Assembly: GCA_964577295.1 (NCBI GenBank)
Contig: CAZNYN010000002.1
Span: 1-64,000, forward strand
Reading direction: 5' to 3'
Length of the DNA: 64,000 nucleotides
Origin: CAZNYN01 sp964577295
GTDB taxonomy: Bacteria > Synergistota > Synergistia > Synergistales > Synergistaceae
The notes under the pieces were generated by a model. It saw only the letters and a program-made list of their open reading frames with translations, was not told where the DNA came from and made no database searches. Numbering within the stretch: position 1 is the stretch's first letter; the number at the start of each line of letters is the position of its first letter. Of the stretch, positions 1 to 9,460 are shown in pieces. Made by a program: the position numbers and the translations under genes.

Positions 1-367
1 CTCACCGTGCAAAACAAAATGCACGGCACGGAGCATTAATGTTTTCGGTACACCCGGAATTTTTCGCTTTGAATAAATGTAAGGTTTTTCATTCCGCACC
101 ACATCGTTTGCGCTTATAATAACATATAGAAAGCTATTAGGCAATAGTTCTCTATACAGACTTACCAATGGTAGTCTTTTGTGTGTTATACAATTCAGGT
201 ATAGATGTTTTTGATTCCCGGAATTTGAATCCTGTTGAAATATTTTTTCTTTATCGTTAAAATTCCTTTAAGTAATACGTCAAAAGTGATGTTGTAATAT
301 TGATTTTGTGATAGAATATTACGGTTATTGTCAAAAATAGGCAAAAATCCGAAAGGGGTAGAATAAA
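1..367. other. AT-rich intergenic edge upstream of tig
   Basis: No convincing gene. A short hairpin sits at 5-26 (CCGTGCA, 8-nt loop, TGCACGG) and could be the tail of an upstream transcript. On the minus strand one frame stays open from about position 268 to the window edge, but it has no good start or ribosome binding site and resembles nothing I recognise. A TAGAAT at 312-317 could be the -10 of the tig promoter, but no matching -35 is evident. Confidence 0.4.
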
Positions 368-1720
368 TTGAAAACAGAAGTTGTTTCACAGGAAAAGAAC
401 ATCATTACAGTCAAAGCTGAATTTGATGCGGAACAGGTAACAAAGGCTATTGAAAAAACCTACAAGAATCTTTCGCAGAAAGCAAATATAAAGGGGTTCC
501 GTAAGGGACATGTTCCTCGCAAGACAATAGAGCTCTACTTCGGCAAAAAGGGTATCTATGCAGAGACAATGGAAAGAATTCTTCCCGAAGCCATTGACAG
601 CATGATCGAGGAGTATGAACTCAAGCTTATTTCCGAGCCGGACATTAAGCCCGGAGAGATGGAAGAGGGAAAAGCTTTTGAGTTTACTGCCGCATTTGAA
701 GTATCCCCGGAAGTAACGCTCCCCGAATTGGAGACAATCGAAGCGGAGAAACCCATATATGTGCCCACGGAAGAGATGCGCGATGACAACGTAGCGCGCC
801 TTCTCGAAGCTCACAGTGAACTTGTCCCCACATACGAGGACAGAGAGACGACAAAGGAAGATTTTGTCTCTGTGAAGTACACTTCAAATGTTGTTGACGC
901 AGACGGTACTGTGAATGAAGTAGAAAAAGAGCAGAAGACAGAGATCAACCTGGGTCAGGAAAATATGCGTCCCGAAGTTGTGGATGCCATTGTCGGCAAA
1001 AAGCCCGGAGATACAGCCACAGTTGAATTCCCCGTTGAAAAGGATATGGAGAATAAAGAGCTTGCCGGAAAGACAATGCGTTACGAGATAGAGATTCTCG
1101 GCATTATGACAAAGAAGACTCCCGAACTGACAGACGAGACTGTAGTTGAGATAACACAGTCAAAGCATAAGACAGTTGAAGAGTTTAAAGAAGAAGTGAT
1201 GAAGCAGCTTAAGGATTCTGCCGAGAAGAAGAGCGTCGAAGCCCTTAAGGATTCTGCTGTAAATAAGATAACGGAGCTTTCGACGGTAGAAGTTCCCGAG
1301 TCACTTGTAACACGCCAGAAGGATTCCATTAAGGCGGAGCAGGCTCAGAGAATTCAGAGAGAGTCAGGCATGACATTCGAGGAGTTCTTCGAGAAGAGCG
1401 GCATGGAGAAAGATAAGTATGAAGCAGAGCTTGATGATGCGGCAACACGCATAGTAAAGCGCGCTCTCGTTCTTGAGGCCATTGCGGAAGCAAACGATAT
1501 CGAGTGGACACCGGAAGAGCTCGATGCGGAGATTAAGAGCATCGCTGTCGCATCACGCGTCGACCTTAAAAAATTCCAGGAGTACATCTACGGCGACCGC
1601 GACCGCATATTTGAGATAGCGGAGAAGATCAGAAACCGCAAGACTGTAGATTTTATAGTTACAAAGGTTATCGTAAAGGAAGTTGAAGAGAAGAAGGCCG
1701 AGGAGACAGAGGCTGAATAA
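368..1720 (+). CDS. tig: trigger factor, ribosome-associated chaperone and PPIase
   Basis: Trigger factor binds the ribosome next to the exit tunnel and shields nascent chains. It also has peptidyl-prolyl isomerase activity. The 450-residue length fits the family. The ribosome-docking signature GFRKGHVP is at residues 43-50. An FKBP-type domain follows at about 150-245, then a long helical, Lys/Glu-rich C-terminal chaperone region. The start is TTG, chosen because GAAAGGGG lies just upstream and homologues begin at this point. It heads a protein-quality-control cluster with clpP, clpX and lon, 29 bp before clpP. Confidence 0.97.
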   Translation: MKTEVVSQEKNIITVKAEFDAEQVTKAIEKTYKNLSQKANIKGFRKGHVPRKTIELYFGKKGIYAETMERILPEAIDSMIEEYELKLISEPDIKPGEMEEGKAFEFTAAFEVSPEVTLPELETIEAEKPIYVPTEEMRDDNVARLLEAHSELVPTYEDRETTKEDFVSVKYTSNVVDADGTVNEVEKEQKTEINLGQENMRPEVVDAIVGKKPGDTATVEFPVEKDMENKELAGKTMRYEIEILGIMTKKTPELTDETVVEITQSKHKTVEEFKEEVMKQLKDSAEKKSVEALKDSAVNKITELSTVEVPESLVTRQKDSIKAEQAQRIQRESGMTFEEFFEKSGMEKDKYEAELDDAATRIVKRALVLEAIAEANDIEWTPEELDAEIKSIAVASRVDLKKFQEYIYGDRDRIFEIAEKIRNRKTVDFIVTKVIVKEVEEKKAEETEAE

Positions 1721-1749
1721 CCTTTAATTTTCATAGATGGAGGGATACT

Positions 1750-2334
1750 ATGTCATATCTAATCCCAATGGTAGTTGAACAGTCCGGCAGGGGAGAGCGT
1801 TCTTACGATATATACAGCAGACTGCTGAAGGATCGCATAATTTTTCTCGGCACGGCTGTTGATGACAATGTTGCCAATTTGGTAATAGCTCAGCTTCTTT
1901 TTCTGGAGAGCGAAGATCCCGAAAAGGATATCAATATTTATATCAATAGTCCCGGAGGCGTTGTTACCGCAGGTCTTGCTATTTATGACACTATTCAGTA
2001 TATAAAGCCTCAGGTGTCTACAATATGTATGGGACAGGCGGCGAGCATGGGCGCGGTTTTGCTTGCCGCAGGAACAAAGGGCAAGAGAATGGCGCTTCCG
2101 AACTCACGAGTGATGATTCACCAGCCGCTCGGCGGAGCTCAGGGGCAAGCCGCTGATATCGAGATTCAGGCTAAAGAGATATTAAAAGTGCGCAAGACGC
2201 TGAATACAATATTGGCAAATCATACGGGACAGCCTTTGGAGAGAATCGAAGCTGATACCGACAGAGATTTCTTTATGTCCGCGGAAGAAGCGCTGCGTTA
2301 CGGAATAATCGACAAAGTAATCGACAAACGCTGA
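1750..2334 (+). CDS. clpP: ATP-dependent Clp protease proteolytic subunit
   Basis: Serine peptidase that forms the double-heptamer ClpP chamber and degrades proteins fed by ClpX or ClpA/C. The catalytic triad is visible: Ser99 in GQAASMGA, His124 in VMIHQPLGG and an Asp near 173 in the TDRDFFMS stretch. The 194-residue length is standard. GGAGGG lies 5 bases before the ATG. It is followed by a small hairpin and then clpX, the usual partner order. Confidence 0.98.
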   Translation: MSYLIPMVVEQSGRGERSYDIYSRLLKDRIIFLGTAVDDNVANLVIAQLLFLESEDPEKDINIYINSPGGVVTAGLAIYDTIQYIKPQVSTICMGQAASMGAVLLAAGTKGKRMALPNSRVMIHQPLGGAQGQAADIEIQAKEILKVRKTLNTILANHTGQPLERIEADTDRDFFMSAEEALRYGIIDKVIDKR

Positions 2335-2348
2335 CAGTAATAATATGT

Positions 2349-2376
2349 GGGGATTCCTCATGGAATCCCCTTCTTG
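2349..2376 (+). terminator. stem-loop between clpP and clpX
   Basis: Perfect 9-bp stem GGGGATTCC / GGAATCCCC with a TCAT loop, followed by TTCTTG. The U-tract is weak, so this is more likely a partial terminator or mRNA-stabilising hairpin that sets the clpP to clpX ratio than a full stop. Confidence 0.6.
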
Positions 2377-2413
2377 TAATATAAGCCCCAAAGACGATTG
2401 AGGTGCATCAAAT

Positions 2414-3730
2414 ATGTATGAACGTAATTCCAACAAAAATGAAAGTAATTCGCGGCGCAAGCCAAAGTGCTCTTTCTGCGGCAAATCGCAGGAGGAAGTG
2501 TCAAAGCTTATAGCGGGGCCGTCCGGCACGTACATATGCTCTGACTGTGTGCAGCTTTGCAATATTATTATCCGCGATGAAAATATAGACACAAATATAA
2601 AGAAGAATTTTGACGATCAGCCTGATTATGTCTCTATGCCGCCGCATGATGAACTGCCCAAGCCAACCGATATTAAGAAGTTTTTAGACCAATATGTAAT
2701 AGGACAGGATCATGCGAAGAAGGTTCTCTCCGTGGCTGTTTACAATCACTATCAGAGGATATCAAATCCGGCCTCAAAAGATGATGATGTCGAGCTTCCG
2801 AAGAGTAACGTTTTGCTTGTAGGGCCCACGGGAAGCGGCAAAACTCTTTTAGCCCAAACTCTTGCAAAGATGCTGAACGTTCCTTTCGCTATGACAGACG
2901 CGACAACTTTGACAGAAGCCGGCTATGTCGGCGAGGATGTCGAGAATATACTTCTGCGCCTGCTGCAGGCGGCCGACTATAATATTAAGTCTGCCGAGCG
3001 CGGCATAATTTACATAGACGAGATTGATAAAATTTCACGCAAGTCTGAATCGGCATCCATAACAAGGGATGTTTCGGGTGAAGGAGTGCAGCAGGCTCTG
3101 CTTAAGATAATAGAAGGCACTGTTGCAAACATTCCTCCCAAGGGCGGACGCAAACATCCAAACCAGGAAACTATTCCTATAGATACAAGCAATATCCTCT
3201 TTATCTGCGGCGGTGCTTTTGACGGACTTGAAAAGATAATCGCTCAGAGAACAAATGAAAAATCCATGGGCTTCGGCGGAGAAATAATGAAAAATTTGGA
3301 CAAGCAGAATTCATACGACATGCTGAAGCATGTGGAACCGGATGACCTGCGAAGCTACGGATTTATTCCCGAATTCATAGGCAGACTTCCAGTGCTTGTC
3401 GCACTCGAAGCTCTTACGGAAGATGCCCTTGTCCGCATTCTCCAAGAGCCTAAAAATGCACCTTTAAAGCAGTATAAAAAACTTTTTGCACTGGACGGAA
3501 TAGAGCTGGAGTTTACGGACGAAGCCATAAGAACTATAGCAGCTAAGGGTTCCAAGCTACATTCCGGAGCAAGAGGGCTTAGAACTATACTTGAATCTAT
3601 GATGCTCGATATTCAGTATGAGCTTCCGGAAAAGTCATCTAATATAGCCAAGTTTACAATAACAAAGGATGTCGTAGACGGCACGGCAAAACCCGAGGAG
3701 ACACCCAAGACCGAGAAAGAGGTCGTGTAA
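2414..3730 (+). CDS. clpX: Clp protease ATP-binding unfoldase subunit
   Basis: AAA+ unfoldase that recognises tagged substrates and threads them into ClpP. The N-terminal zinc-binding domain shows Cys19, Cys22, Cys42 and Cys45. Walker A GPTGSGKT lies at about 136-143, with a Walker B IYIDEIDKI further on. The 438-residue length is typical, and the C-terminus carries a short charged tail. GAGGTG lies 8 bases before the ATG. The stop codon abuts the lon start codon directly, so the two are probably translationally coupled. Confidence 0.98.
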   Translation: MYERNSNKNESNSRRKPKCSFCGKSQEEVSKLIAGPSGTYICSDCVQLCNIIIRDENIDTNIKKNFDDQPDYVSMPPHDELPKPTDIKKFLDQYVIGQDHAKKVLSVAVYNHYQRISNPASKDDDVELPKSNVLLVGPTGSGKTLLAQTLAKMLNVPFAMTDATTLTEAGYVGEDVENILLRLLQAADYNIKSAERGIIYIDEIDKISRKSESASITRDVSGEGVQQALLKIIEGTVANIPPKGGRKHPNQETIPIDTSNILFICGGAFDGLEKIIAQRTNEKSMGFGGEIMKNLDKQNSYDMLKHVEPDDLRSYGFIPEFIGRLPVLVALEALTEDALVRILQEPKNAPLKQYKKLFALDGIELEFTDEAIRTIAAKGSKLHSGARGLRTILESMMLDIQYELPEKSSNIAKFTITKDVVDGTAKPEETPKTEKEVV

Positions 3731-6073
3731 ATGCTCTTGTACCCAGTTGTCCCTGTAAGGGATATGGTTATATATCCCGGGGTTGTATCTCCTATTTTTG
3801 TTACAAGGCAGCAATCCATACGCGCTCTTGAAGAGGCAAATTCAAGAGGACGTATGGTTTTTGTGACAGCTCATAAAAATGCTTTTACTGATGCTTTTAC
3901 CGATAGCGTATCGGAGGAGGACCTTTATAAAATCGGCACTCTGTGCAAGATATTACAGAGCATACGCCTCCCAGACGGAACTCTCAAGGTTGTTCTTGAA
4001 GGCGGCTGGAGGTGCAGGGCGCTCCATTATATTACGGGAGATACCTTCCTTGAAGCCGAGCTTGAAAAGATACGCTCTATAAACAGTAGCAATGTCAACC
4101 ATTCAGAGGCACTTCGCAGAAGTGTATTCACTGAATTTGAGCTTTACGCAAAACTCAACCCGAGACTGCCTGACGAAATATATAAGTCTGTCGAGAATAT
4201 CACAAATCCTGATATTTTTGCAGATGTCACCGCCTCTCACAGCCAGATAAAGATGTCATTAAAGCAGAAATTGCTTGAAGAACCTGACGTTCTCGAACGT
4301 TTGAGGATGTTGCTTTCCATTTTGATGAATGAAAATCAGCTTCTCGAAACAGAGCGTGACATCCAGGAAAAAGTCAGAAACGAGATGGACAAGGGACAGA
4401 GGCACTACTATCTCAGAGAGCAGCTCAAGGTAATACACAACGAGCTTGGCGACTCAAACGCAATGTCCGAAATCGACGAACTTAAGAACAAGGCAGAGCA
4501 GTCGGAGATGCCGGAAGGCGTCAAAGAGAAGCTGCTGAGAGAGATAGAGCGGTATTCGCGCATGGCGCCTGTATCGCCAGAAGCAACTGTCGCACGCACA
4601 TATATAGAGTGGCTCATGGAGATGCCGTGGAATAATTCTTCAGAAGATCAGCTTGATATTAAAAATGCAAGAAAGATACTTGAAGAAGAGCATTACGGTC
4701 TTGAAGAGGTCAAAGAGCGCATTATAGAATTTCTGGCTGTCAGAAAACTGGCCGGCAAAAATATGCGCGCACAGGTAATATGCCTTGTCGGGCCTCCCGG
4801 AGTGGGCAAAACCTCACTTGGCAAATCCATAGCCAAGACAATGGGGCGTAAGTTTGTGAATATGTCATTGGGCGGACTGCGTGATGAAGCTGAAATCCGC
4901 GGGCACAGACGCACTTATGTAGGAGCTCTTCCCGGCAGAATAATACAGAAGATAAAACAGGCGGGAACAAACAATCCAGTCATGCTTATGGATGAAATAG
5001 ACAAAATAGGCTCCGACTTCCGCGTAGATCCATCTTCTGCTCTTCTTGAAGTTTTGGATCCGGAGCAGAACTTCGGATTTACCGATAATTTCCTGGAAGT
5101 GGCATTTGACTTGAGCAAGGTTATGTTCATTACAACTGCCAATAATGTATCAACAATTCCAAAGCCTCTGCTAGACAGAATGGAGCTTATTTCGCTGCCC
5201 GGCTATGTTGCCGAGGAAAAATTCAAAATTGCAAAAAAGCACCTTCTGCCAAGGATATTGAAAGAGCACGGACTGACTGCTGACGATATAAACATTACGG
5301 ACGGTGCTTTAAAAAATATTGTCTCTGTTTATACGATGGAGGCCGGAGTGAGAAATCTCGACAGGCAGATTTCAAAAGTTACCAGAAAGATAGCGTCAAA
5401 AATCGCCGCCGAGTCTGTCGCAAAAGAGAATATCAGGCCAATTACGGTAAATAAAGACTGCCTCAAAAACCTTCTGGGAGCGCCTAAGCTCCACAATACG
5501 CATCTGCCTAAAAAGAACGCAGTAGGCACTTCCATAGGACTTGCCTGGACAGAGGCAGGAGGCGCGGTGCTGCTGATAGAATCGGCAAAGATGAACGGAA
5601 CGGGACACCTCTCGTACACGGGAAATCTTGGAGATATTATGCAGGAGTCTGCACAGATATCGATGGCCTATCTGCGCTCCAATGCCGATAAATACGGCCT
5701 TAGTAATTTTGACTGGCAGAAGACGGATATTCACATACACGTGCCCGAGGGGGCTGTACCGAAAGACGGCCCCTCCGCCGGAATCACTTTGGCTCTTTCT
5801 CTTTGCTCAACGCTTACCGGATATCCTATTAACACATCCTATGCGATGACAGGGGAGATGACCCTTCACGGAGATGTCCTGCCAATAGGCGGAGTGCGGG
5901 AAAAGCTGCTTGCGGCAAAACGCATGGGGATAACAAAAATAATATTCCCGCACGACAACAAACCCGATGTCCAAGAGTTAAGTGACTGGATAGTCAAGGA
6001 TGTTGAGATATACTATGTTTCAAATGTCGATGAAGTTTTTGCCATGCTGCTGGAAAAAGGTGATAATGAATGA
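3731..6073 (+). CDS. lon: ATP-dependent protease La
   Basis: Lon degrades misfolded and short-lived regulatory proteins in the cytoplasm. Domains in order are an N-terminal LON substrate-binding domain (to about 200), a coiled region, an AAA+ module with Walker A GPPGVGKT near 354, and the protease domain. The catalytic Ser lies in DGPSAG near residue 681. Length is 780 residues, standard for LonA. The ATG follows the clpX stop with no spacer, and the 3' end overlaps engB by 4 bases, so clpX-lon-engB look like one transcript. Confidence 0.98.
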   Translation: MLLYPVVPVRDMVIYPGVVSPIFVTRQQSIRALEEANSRGRMVFVTAHKNAFTDAFTDSVSEEDLYKIGTLCKILQSIRLPDGTLKVVLEGGWRCRALHYITGDTFLEAELEKIRSINSSNVNHSEALRRSVFTEFELYAKLNPRLPDEIYKSVENITNPDIFADVTASHSQIKMSLKQKLLEEPDVLERLRMLLSILMNENQLLETERDIQEKVRNEMDKGQRHYYLREQLKVIHNELGDSNAMSEIDELKNKAEQSEMPEGVKEKLLREIERYSRMAPVSPEATVARTYIEWLMEMPWNNSSEDQLDIKNARKILEEEHYGLEEVKERIIEFLAVRKLAGKNMRAQVICLVGPPGVGKTSLGKSIAKTMGRKFVNMSLGGLRDEAEIRGHRRTYVGALPGRIIQKIKQAGTNNPVMLMDEIDKIGSDFRVDPSSALLEVLDPEQNFGFTDNFLEVAFDLSKVMFITTANNVSTIPKPLLDRMELISLPGYVAEEKFKIAKKHLLPRILKEHGLTADDINITDGALKNIVSVYTMEAGVRNLDRQISKVTRKIASKIAAESVAKENIRPITVNKDCLKNLLGAPKLHNTHLPKKNAVGTSIGLAWTEAGGAVLLIESAKMNGTGHLSYTGNLGDIMQESAQISMAYLRSNADKYGLSNFDWQKTDIHIHVPEGAVPKDGPSAGITLALSLCSTLTGYPINTSYAMTGEMTLHGDVLPIGGVREKLLAAKRMGITKIIFPHDNKPDVQELSDWIVKDVEIYYVSNVDEVFAMLLEKGDNE

Positions 6074-6699
6074 GCGTATGGAAATCGGAGCTTTTCTGCA
6101 CCGCGTTCAACAAAGCGCAGCTTCCTCCTGCCGTGGATGAAGAGATTGTTTTTCTTGGACGTTCTAATGTGGGAAAATCAACATTGATAAATTCCCTGCT
6201 GGAACGTAAAATCGCAAAAGTCAGCGCAAAACCGGGAAAGACAAGAAGTATTAATTTCTATAAAGTTGATACGGGAGTGAAATCATTCAGCCTCGTTGAC
6301 ATTCCGGGATACGGATATGCTGCAAGGGGTTTTGATGAAAGAAACTCGTGGTGGAAACTCATAGATGATTATTTTGCGCAGGACAGGCATATATCTTTTG
6401 TCATTCACCTCATGGATTTCAGACACGGGCCTCTCGCTAACGATGACGAACTGACGGAGTGGCTGGATCAGATGGAAATGCCGAGGCTTGTTGTTTTTAC
6501 AAAAGGCGATAAAATATCTGCAGGCAAGCGCAAGGGACAATATCAGCAGCACATGAGGCTCGGTATAGACTCTCTGCTTCCTCCGTTTATAACATCCGGA
6601 ACAAACGACAAAGAGATGGCCTCTCTGAGAGACGGGATAACCGAGGTTCTCTGCGAGATGGCCAAACTTGACGCGAAAGACGCGAAAAGTTTACGGTAA
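6070..6699 (+). CDS. engB: ribosome biogenesis GTP-binding protein YsxC/EngB
   Basis: Small GTPase needed for late assembly of the 50S subunit. G1 motif GRSNVGKS is at residues 30-37 and the G3 region shows DIPGYG. FTKGD is the G4 equivalent. The 209-residue length is usual. The start is ATGA overlapping the lon stop. Placement directly after lon is common in bacteria. Its 3' end is followed by two stem-loops before valS. Confidence 0.96.
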   Translation: MSVWKSELFCTAFNKAQLPPAVDEEIVFLGRSNVGKSTLINSLLERKIAKVSAKPGKTRSINFYKVDTGVKSFSLVDIPGYGYAARGFDERNSWWKLIDDYFAQDRHISFVIHLMDFRHGPLANDDELTEWLDQMEMPRLVVFTKGDKISAGKRKGQYQQHMRLGIDSLLPPFITSGTNDKEMASLRDGITEVLCEMAKLDAKDAKSLR

Positions 6700-6703
6700 C
6701 CTG

Positions 6704-6777
6704 TATACCCGAGGAGCCGGAACGGCCGGCCCGTCGGGATGGGGGTATAGATTCGGATGAAGCCACCAGGCTCATCC
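6704..6777 (+). promoter_or_regulatory. structured RNA leader ahead of valS
   Basis: Two nested structures fill the engB-valS gap. The first is closed by TATACCC (6704-6710) with GGGTATA (6743-6749) around a GC-rich core. The second is GGATG-A-AGCC (6755-6764), ACCA loop, GGCTCATCC (6769-6777), a stem with one bulged A that ends 3 bases before the valS Shine-Dalgarno. Neither has a U-tract. No T-box sequence is visible. It may control valS translation or RNA processing; the class is unknown. Confidence 0.5.
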
Positions 6778-6795
6778 AACAAGGAGGAACACCAT

Positions 6796-9459
6796 ATGGA
6801 TTCCGAGAAAGTTCAGTTAGGCAAAAGTTATGACCCTATTCCCATCGAGGACAAATGGTACGGCAAATGGATCGAAGAGGGACTTTTTAAGGCTGACCCA
6901 GAGTCGCCGAAGCCGGCCTTTTCAATAGTAATTCCGCCGCCCAATGTGACAGGCTCGCTCCACGTAGGACACGCTCTTGACAACACATTGCAGGACATCC
7001 TTTGCAGAACAAAGCGTATGCAGGGCTATGAGGTTCTCTGGCTTCCCGGCACCGACCATGCGGGTATAGCGACACAGAATGTTGTGGAGCGCTCGCTTGC
7101 GGCAAAGGGTATTACGCGCCATGACCTGGGACGCGAGGAATTTGTAAAAAAGGTCTGGGAGTGGAAGGAACAGTACGGAAGCACGATAATTAATCAGCTT
7201 AAAAAGCTGGGAGCTTCGTGTGACTGGGATAAAGAACGCTTTACAATGGACGAGGGGCTCTCAAGAGCCGTTCGCAAGATATTTGTCGACCTCTATAAGA
7301 AAGACCTAATCTACCGCGGCAAATACCTTATCAACTGGTGTCCAAGATGCCAGACGGCCCTCTCCGACCTAGAAGTCGAACATCAGGAGAGAGACGGCAA
7401 GTTCTACGAAGTAGCATATAAATTTGTCGGAGAAGAGGGACATCTCGTAGTTATGACAACACGCCCCGAGACAATACTCGGAGATACTGCCATAGCGATA
7501 CATCCGCGCGACGAGAAGAACCGCCACCTCGTAGGCAAACAGGTCATAGTCCCGATCGTAAACAGGGTAATACCCGTTATAGAAGATAATATGGTTGACC
7601 CTGAGTTCGGCTCGGGCTGTGTAAAGATCACGCCTGCGCACGACCCCAATGACTTCCTCGTCGGACAGAGACACAATTTGGAACAGATTCAGGTTATAGA
7701 CGGAGAAGGCATTATGACACCGGAAACAGGCAAGTATGCCGGACTCGACCGTTTCAAGGCGCGCGACGTAATAGTCGAAGACCTTGAAAAAGAAGGCGTG
7801 CTTCTCGGAACTCAGGACATAAAACATTCGGTTGGCGAGTGCTACCGCTGCCACACTGTAATAGAGCCTTACCTCTCGGAGCAATGGTTTGTCCGCACAC
7901 GTCCTCTCGCCGATGCGGGTGTTGCCGCGGTTCAGTCGGGCAAGATCAATTTCGTACCAGATCAGTGGACAAATGTATACTACCAGTGGATGGAAAATAT
8001 CAGAGACTGGTGTATTTCCCGTCAGCTATGGTGGGGACACCGCATACCTGCATGGTACTGTGACAAGTGCGGAGAGATAATAGTTGATACGGAAGCTCCG
8101 CATAAGTGCCCGAAGTGTGGAAATACGGAACTCAGGCAGGATGAAGATGTGCTCGACACATGGTTCTCGAGCGGACTTTGGCCCTTCTCGACAATGGGCT
8201 GGCCCGACAACACAAAGCAGCTTGAAAAGTTCTACCCAACATCAGTCCTCGTAACGGGATTTGACATTATTTTCTTCTGGGTAGCCAGAATGATTATGTT
8301 CGGACTGCACGGTATGAACGGTGAAGTGCCGTTCCACGATGTCTATATTCATGCCCTTGTAAGGGACGAAAAAGGACAGAAGATGAGCAAATCGCGCGGT
8401 AATGTAATAGACCCGCTCGTAATCGTCAACGAATACGGTGCAGACGCGCTTCGTCTCACAATGGCGGCTCTCACCGTACAGGGCAGAGATATATTCCTCT
8501 CAACAGAGAGAATATCCACATACAGACTCTTTATGAATAAGCTCTGGAACGCCAGCAGATTCGCTCTTATGAACCTTGAAGATGCAGAGAACGGCATGAA
8601 GTGGGACGAAAAAGAGCTTCACATTCAGGACAAGTGGATACTGAACAGAATATCACAGGTCTCGTCGGAGATGACACGCCTGCTGGACGGCTACTTCTTC
8701 GGAGAGTCTGCGAGACTTATGTATGACTTTACATGGGGAGAACTCTGCGACTGGTACCTCGAACTTTCAAAGCCTGCACTGCGTGGCGATGAAGGCGAAG
8801 CAAGGCGCAAGACTGCCCAAGCTGTCCTTCTTGCAGTATTTGAAGATGTACTCAAGCTGCTGCACCCGATAATCCCGTTTGTCACAGATGAGCTGTGGCA
8901 GGCCTTCCCGTTCGGCAATGACATAATAGAGCACACATCATGGCCTAAACCGAGGCTTGACGCCATCGACGAAAAAGTTATCTCCGATATGAACTTCGTG
9001 CAGGATATTGTCAGAACGGTACGCAATCTGCGCGCCGAAGCCAGAATATCGCCGCAGCAGGCAATTCCGCGCGTAGTGTTCTCCGTGCATAACGCAGATA
9101 AACTTTCCCTTCTTAAGGAATCGGAAACTCAGATAAAGCTGCTTACGAAAGTCGAAAATATCGAGCTATCGTCAGAGTCGGCAGACAAGCCGGAGCGCAG
9201 CTTGGCAACGGTTCTGGACGACATACAGGTCTATCTGCCTGTCGGTGACTTGCTTGATGTGGACAAGGAAGTTTTAAGGCTAAAAAATGACCTTGCCAAA
9301 TTGGAAAAGGATATTGAGAAGAGCCGCACAAAACTTTCCAATGAGAATTTTGTCGGAAGAGCCCCCGAAGAAGTAATAGAAAAGGAGAAGGCCGCTCTCT
9401 CCGATAATGAGGCTAAAAAGGAAAGAATCACGGAAAACCTCAGGAGCCTCACCGCGTAA
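6796..9459 (+). CDS. valS: valine--tRNA ligase
   Basis: Class I aminoacyl-tRNA synthetase that charges tRNA-Val. The HIGH-type motif is LHVGHAL near residue 56. The KMSKS motif KMSKSRGN is near 530. A CP1 editing domain lies between them, with a Cys-rich zinc knuckle (CDKCGEI ... CPKCGN). The C-terminal coiled coil is present. I chose the ATG at 6796 because AAGGAGG lies 9 bases upstream. An in-frame ATG at 6757 would fall inside the leader hairpin. Product is 887 residues. folC starts 2 bases after the stop. Confidence 0.97.
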   Translation: MDSEKVQLGKSYDPIPIEDKWYGKWIEEGLFKADPESPKPAFSIVIPPPNVTGSLHVGHALDNTLQDILCRTKRMQGYEVLWLPGTDHAGIATQNVVERSLAAKGITRHDLGREEFVKKVWEWKEQYGSTIINQLKKLGASCDWDKERFTMDEGLSRAVRKIFVDLYKKDLIYRGKYLINWCPRCQTALSDLEVEHQERDGKFYEVAYKFVGEEGHLVVMTTRPETILGDTAIAIHPRDEKNRHLVGKQVIVPIVNRVIPVIEDNMVDPEFGSGCVKITPAHDPNDFLVGQRHNLEQIQVIDGEGIMTPETGKYAGLDRFKARDVIVEDLEKEGVLLGTQDIKHSVGECYRCHTVIEPYLSEQWFVRTRPLADAGVAAVQSGKINFVPDQWTNVYYQWMENIRDWCISRQLWWGHRIPAWYCDKCGEIIVDTEAPHKCPKCGNTELRQDEDVLDTWFSSGLWPFSTMGWPDNTKQLEKFYPTSVLVTGFDIIFFWVARMIMFGLHGMNGEVPFHDVYIHALVRDEKGQKMSKSRGNVIDPLVIVNEYGADALRLTMAALTVQGRDIFLSTERISTYRLFMNKLWNASRFALMNLEDAENGMKWDEKELHIQDKWILNRISQVSSEMTRLLDGYFFGESARLMYDFTWGELCDWYLELSKPALRGDEGEARRKTAQAVLLAVFEDVLKLLHPIIPFVTDELWQAFPFGNDIIEHTSWPKPRLDAIDEKVISDMNFVQDIVRTVRNLRAEARISPQQAIPRVVFSVHNADKLSLLKESETQIKLLTKVENIELSSESADKPERSLATVLDDIQVYLPVGDLLDVDKEVLRLKNDLAKLEKDIEKSRTKLSNENFVGRAPEEVIEKEKAALSDNEAKKERITENLRSLTA

Positions 9460-9460
9460 G

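Noticed and set aside
1..268. Minus-strand open frame running off the left edge
   Set aside because: About 89 codons without a stop, but AT-rich, with no ATG near the beginning, no ribosome binding site and no recognised motif. The rest lies outside the window, so I do not call a gene.
386..814. Long minus-strand frames inside tig, dxs, valS and other genes
   Set aside because: They are shadows of strongly conserved plus-strand genes, lack ribosome binding sites and show no recognisable protein family.
6700..6795. T-box riboswitch before valS
   Set aside because: No T-box consensus, no specifier loop that I can identify and no terminator; only two unrelated stems.
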